NCBI RefSeq assembly: GCF_001625195.1
Contig: NC_054391.1
Location: forward strand, 2,635,390 to 2,699,389
Direction: 5' to 3'
Origin: Drechmeria coniospora
Taxonomy: Eukaryota > Ascomycota > Sordariomycetes > Hypocreales > Ophiocordycipitaceae
Length of the DNA stretch: 64,000 bases
In this document: positions 60,954 through 64,000 of the stretch, one piece after another
How positions within the stretch are numbered: position 1 is the stretch's first letter
How the letters are laid out: each line of letters begins with the position of its first letter
The notes under the pieces: model-generated
Told to the model about the DNA's origin: nothing
Database searches by the model: none
The model's input: only the letters and a program-made list of their open reading frames with translations
Translations under genes and position numbers: made by a program

Positions 60954-63900
60954 TCATTGCGTCCGGTAAAACTTTTTGTACACGAGGTGCAGCAACAAGT
61001 TCACGTTGAGCTTGAGGTTGCCCTCAAACAGGTTCATGAACTGGTGGGATTCGAACTGGGCCTGGAGAAGGTCCTCGATCGGCACCAGAGCGCTGGCCCC
61101 CGGTATCTGGATGTGCCCTCGGGAGCCCTCGATGGCGAAGATGCCGACTTCGTCGCACGAAATCGTCAAGTTGATCTTGTCCAAGTCGCGGTCCGTGAGC
61201 CCCGTCCACGAGACGAGAACGCCCTTGTCCGACAAGGCACGCGCGCTGTACTTGTAGCTCCCGAACTTGGGCACGCGACCGCTCCGTTCGAGCTCGCGCT
61301 GGTGGTTGTACTGCTTGGTGAAGGGTAGGAGGAAACGCTTCTTCCTGTCGCGGCACCCATCTCGTTAGCACGCAAATCCTCATCCTTGGCTGAGCGGAAT
61401 ACGTACCCCTTCTTGTTCTGCAGCGTCGCCATCGCTTGCTCGATGTAGTCGTCGTAGCTCCTCCGCTGCTGCTCCAAGTACGTCGCCTTCTCGTGCAGGT
61501 TCCCGAGCGTGAGGCGCACCCCCTCCAGCTCTCGTTGCCGCTGGACCCGCCGCCGGCTCTTGGTCCGGATGTCGCTGGCGATGGCGTTCAGCACGTCTTG
61601 GTAACAGTTGTGCTTCGAGATCCGGCCCATCTGCTCCAGCCGCATCACGTTCTCCAGCGCCGTCCGCTTGAGCTCGTAGTACGTCATCCTCGTCAGGTCG
61701 ACCATGTTGTTCGCGTCCGAGTAGGCTCCCCGGGTGTTGCCGTCGACCGAGAAGTCGTCCCGGAGCACCGTCTCCCATTTCTCCTCGTCCTCGGTCGTGA
61801 TCGGCTTCACGAGGATCTCGAGCAGGTTCGCGCCCGTCTGGACCCGGATGATGTACAGGACGCATCGCTTCGTCTCCATGAAGAGCGCCTTGGCGTCCGA
61901 TTCGGGGTCGCCGACGTCGTGGAGCTTGGGTGTCAGGAACATGTGGATGTCCGACGAGCCGGCCGCCTCCATCTCGTTCTCGTTGCTCTTCGCGCTCCCC
62001 AGATCCTGCAGGATCTCGCGCAGGACGTCGTCCCGGTTCGGGCACATCGATGGCAGCTCGGTCGCGACGAGGTTGTGGATCGCGAACACGTCCGTCATCT
62101 TGATGTACAGCGTCGGCTTATTCTTCGCGTAGAGGTCGTTGAACTCGTCAATGTCAAACGTCTTCTCCGCGTCGGGCACGAATATCAAGTCGCCGGTGAT
62201 GTTCCGCAGCCGCTCGATCGACTCGGCGACGAACGCGTTCAACGGTTGCAGGTACACGTTCTCGCCGCCAAATGGTCGTCCCGAGGCGATCTGCCCGATC
62301 ACCTTGGCCACCTCGCTCAGGTTCCTCTTCTGAAGGGGGCTGAGCGTCTTTTCTATGACGCCCACCTGCTCCGGCGCCGTCACCGCCGGCTGGAGGTAAA
62401 ACTTCCACAGCCAGAGGGAGACGACCTGCAGCAGGTTCTCCTCCGACTCCCGGCCAAAGTGCTGGCGCAGGGACTCGAACATCTGGCCGCAGAGGAAGCG
62501 GAGGCCGTAGGGCATCATGTGCAGGAGATCCTCCAGCGCAAGGAAGAACTGGTCGCAGATCTCGCGCAGGTCCCGCAGGTGGTCGATGAAGAGCCGTCTC
62601 GTCTCGGGGTCTCGGATGGCGACCTCGCGCGGCACGTCGAGCGGTCGCTGGTCGGGCCGGCCCGTCCTCAGCTCCTCGTTGTTGATGGCGGACCGGTAAA
62701 TCTGCATCGGGTCGCTCTCGAGGTCGAGGGCTGGGTCTTCGACGATGTTGTCCCGGATCAGCGGCCCGAGGAGGCTTCGGAGATACTTGCGATCTCTCGG
62801 CGATCGCGTGTAGTTTGCGAGCAGCTTGGCCCAAAAGTAGTTGCCCCGGACGTACTCCTGGAGAAGGCCGGCGCCCTCGATCTCCTCGCGCATCGACCTC
62901 GCGATGAGCTTCAGCAGGTAATACTCCTCTCGTCGCTTCTGCGCGTAGCCGAACAGGCCCATCATGAGGAGCTCGATTCTCTTGCAATCCTTCTCCGACG
63001 TGCCTTGCTCGCGTATGCGCTTGAAGAGGCGCGCAAGGTACTGCGGCTGGGTCTGCAGGCTGAAGAACAGCTGCTGGTAGGATTCGAGCTTCTTTCGCGA
63101 GCTCTTGTTGAGGGCCTTGAGGTCAAACTGGTTCGAGGACGACATGGTCGAGTTGGCGAGGAGCCCCACGGAGCTGCCGCCATGGTTGTGTTGGTGGCGC
63201 ACGACCTCGTCGAGGGTGATCTTGTTCTTGACCAGGAGCGCGATCTTGATGTCCAGCTGATCAATGTACTGCTCGAGCATCTCGTTCTGGCGAACTTGCT
63301 GGACCACCGTTTTTCGCATCCGTTCGAACTCGACCTCCTCGTTGAAGTCGAAGTCGCTGTCGTTGAGCAGGTGGACGAAGTTCTTGACCGCGTTCACCGG
63401 CGGGTTCTGGCCGGTCGTGAGGCTCTTGTACGCCTCTCCCTGCACCTTGGCACGCACGAGGCTCTGGATCTTGACCACCTTCTGCATGTTCTCGTTGAAG
63501 AATCGCTGCTTTTCCTCGAAGCGCGCGCGCACCAGGAATGCGCGCGCGGCGGACTGGGCGTTGACGATGGCAGCCTCCTCGTCCGTGAGCTCCGTGATGA
63601 GGTCGTCGATGTTGGCGCGAGACATCATGGCCTTGAGGATGGCCTGGAAGGCCGTGATGCCTCTCCTGTGGGTTTGCAGCTCGTCGAGCGTAGCCGCGTG
63701 ATGCTTGCGGTGGAGGAGCCCTCGCACGAGGCTCTGCAAAGTGCGAATCTGCGGCTCGTGATTCTCCAGTCGCTGCCGTAGGACGTGCATCCGCCGCCTC
63801 GCGAGCATGCCTCTCAGCTGCGACTGCAGGGCAACTGTTTCGTCCCTGCCGGCCTCCCATACGTCGAACTGGTCCCTTCGTTCCCTGCGGATCGCCGCGG

Positions 63901-64000
63901 CCCGAATGGTGGCCTGGAGTCGCGCAAGCGTCGGCGCATGCCGCCTCAGCTCAGCCTGCAGCGATTGCTGCTTCCTCCTGGCCGCCCCTCCTCGGACGAG
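60954..64000 (-). CDS. IQGAP-family Ras GTPase-activating-like protein (3' part; 5' end outside window)
   Basis: Visible exons in transcript order are from beyond 64000 to 61407 and 61344-60954; 994 codons plus the stop are visible and the frame is open at the window edge. The upstream part is a tandem of IQ-type calmodulin-binding segments (LQSQLRGMLARRRM, IRTLQSLVRGLLHRKHH, VKIQSLVRAKVQGEAYKSL). Then comes a GAP-related domain at about 63000-61950 (LLMMGLFGYAQKRREEYYLL, NYFWAKLLANYTRSPRDRKYLRSLL). A RasGAP C-terminal region follows, ending QFMNLFEGNLKLNVNLLLHLVYKKFYRTQ. It corresponds to S. pombe Rng2 and S. cerevisiae Iqg1, scaffolds of the cytokinetic actomyosin ring. The calponin-homology N-terminus should lie beyond 64000. 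A 781-codon frame on the + strand is a shadow. Confidence 0.95.

Noticed and set aside
61436..63781. 781-codon plus-strand frame
   Set aside because: A shadow of the IQGAP exon on the opposite strand; the minus strand carries recognisable IQ and GAP motifs.

Overview
The window looks like nuclear DNA of a filamentous ascomycete (Pezizomycotina). Hypocreales, perhaps an Ophiocordyceps/Drechmeria-like lineage, is my best guess from protein flavour only. Genes are GC-rich. Introns are short (about 50-210 nt) with GT..AG ends and CTNAC-type branch sites. The proteins are fungal orthologues, and gene islands are separated by AT-richer, repeat-rich spacers. I rebuilt exon structures by matching reading phase across each proposed junction; every spliced model listed sums to a whole number of codons.

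Layout: forkhead/FHA transcription factor (1704-3770, +); unknown Ser/Ile-tailed protein (4413-7004, -); CLU1-type clustered-mitochondria protein (7692-11640, +); Yippee zinc protein (13556-13999, +); SLC35F6-like transporter (14799-16284, -); tRNA-splicing endonuclease subunit Sen15 (17867-18319, -); GH16 glucanase with putative GPI anchor (20036-21257, +); GH64 beta-1,3-glucanase-like protein (22130-23269, +); U-box cyclophilin, PPIL2 type (23533-25438, -); PTM1-like seven-helix membrane protein (26229-28214, +); NDUFAF7/MidA-type methyltransferase (28425-30153, -); DML1/Misato (30592-32214, +); poly(A) polymerase (33046-35047, -); DUF2985-type membrane protein (35937-37290, -); GT28-type sterol-glucosyltransferase-like protein (38927-41967, +); septin-like GTPase with a C-terminal membrane segment (43399-45440, +); C2H2 plus fungal-specific transcription factor (50037-52697, +); Mediator subunit 8 (54462-55326, +); secreted Thr/Ser-rich six-exon protein (57107-58752, +); RNase P/MRP subunit Rpp1 (58982-59896, -); and the 3' part of an IQGAP (60954 to beyond 64000, -).

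Most genes are housekeeping: transcription control (forkhead factor, C2H2 factor, Med8), RNA processing (Sen15, Pap1, Rpp1, and PPIL2 through the spliceosome), mitochondria (CLU1, NDUFAF7, DML1), cytoskeleton (IQGAP, septin-like) and the cell surface (GH16, GH64, secreted protein). There is no secondary-metabolite cluster, CRISPR array, intact transposon or recognisable tRNA gene.

The unusual material is mainly in the spacers. A family of short palindromic motifs around GTACGGAGTAC / GTACTCCGTAC fills almost every AT-rich intergenic island and is essentially absent from exons. There are also several minisatellites of different unit length (16, 20, 12 and about 90 bp), a long C-rich tract upstream of the C2H2 factor, and a few small coding-like fragments that I could not assign.
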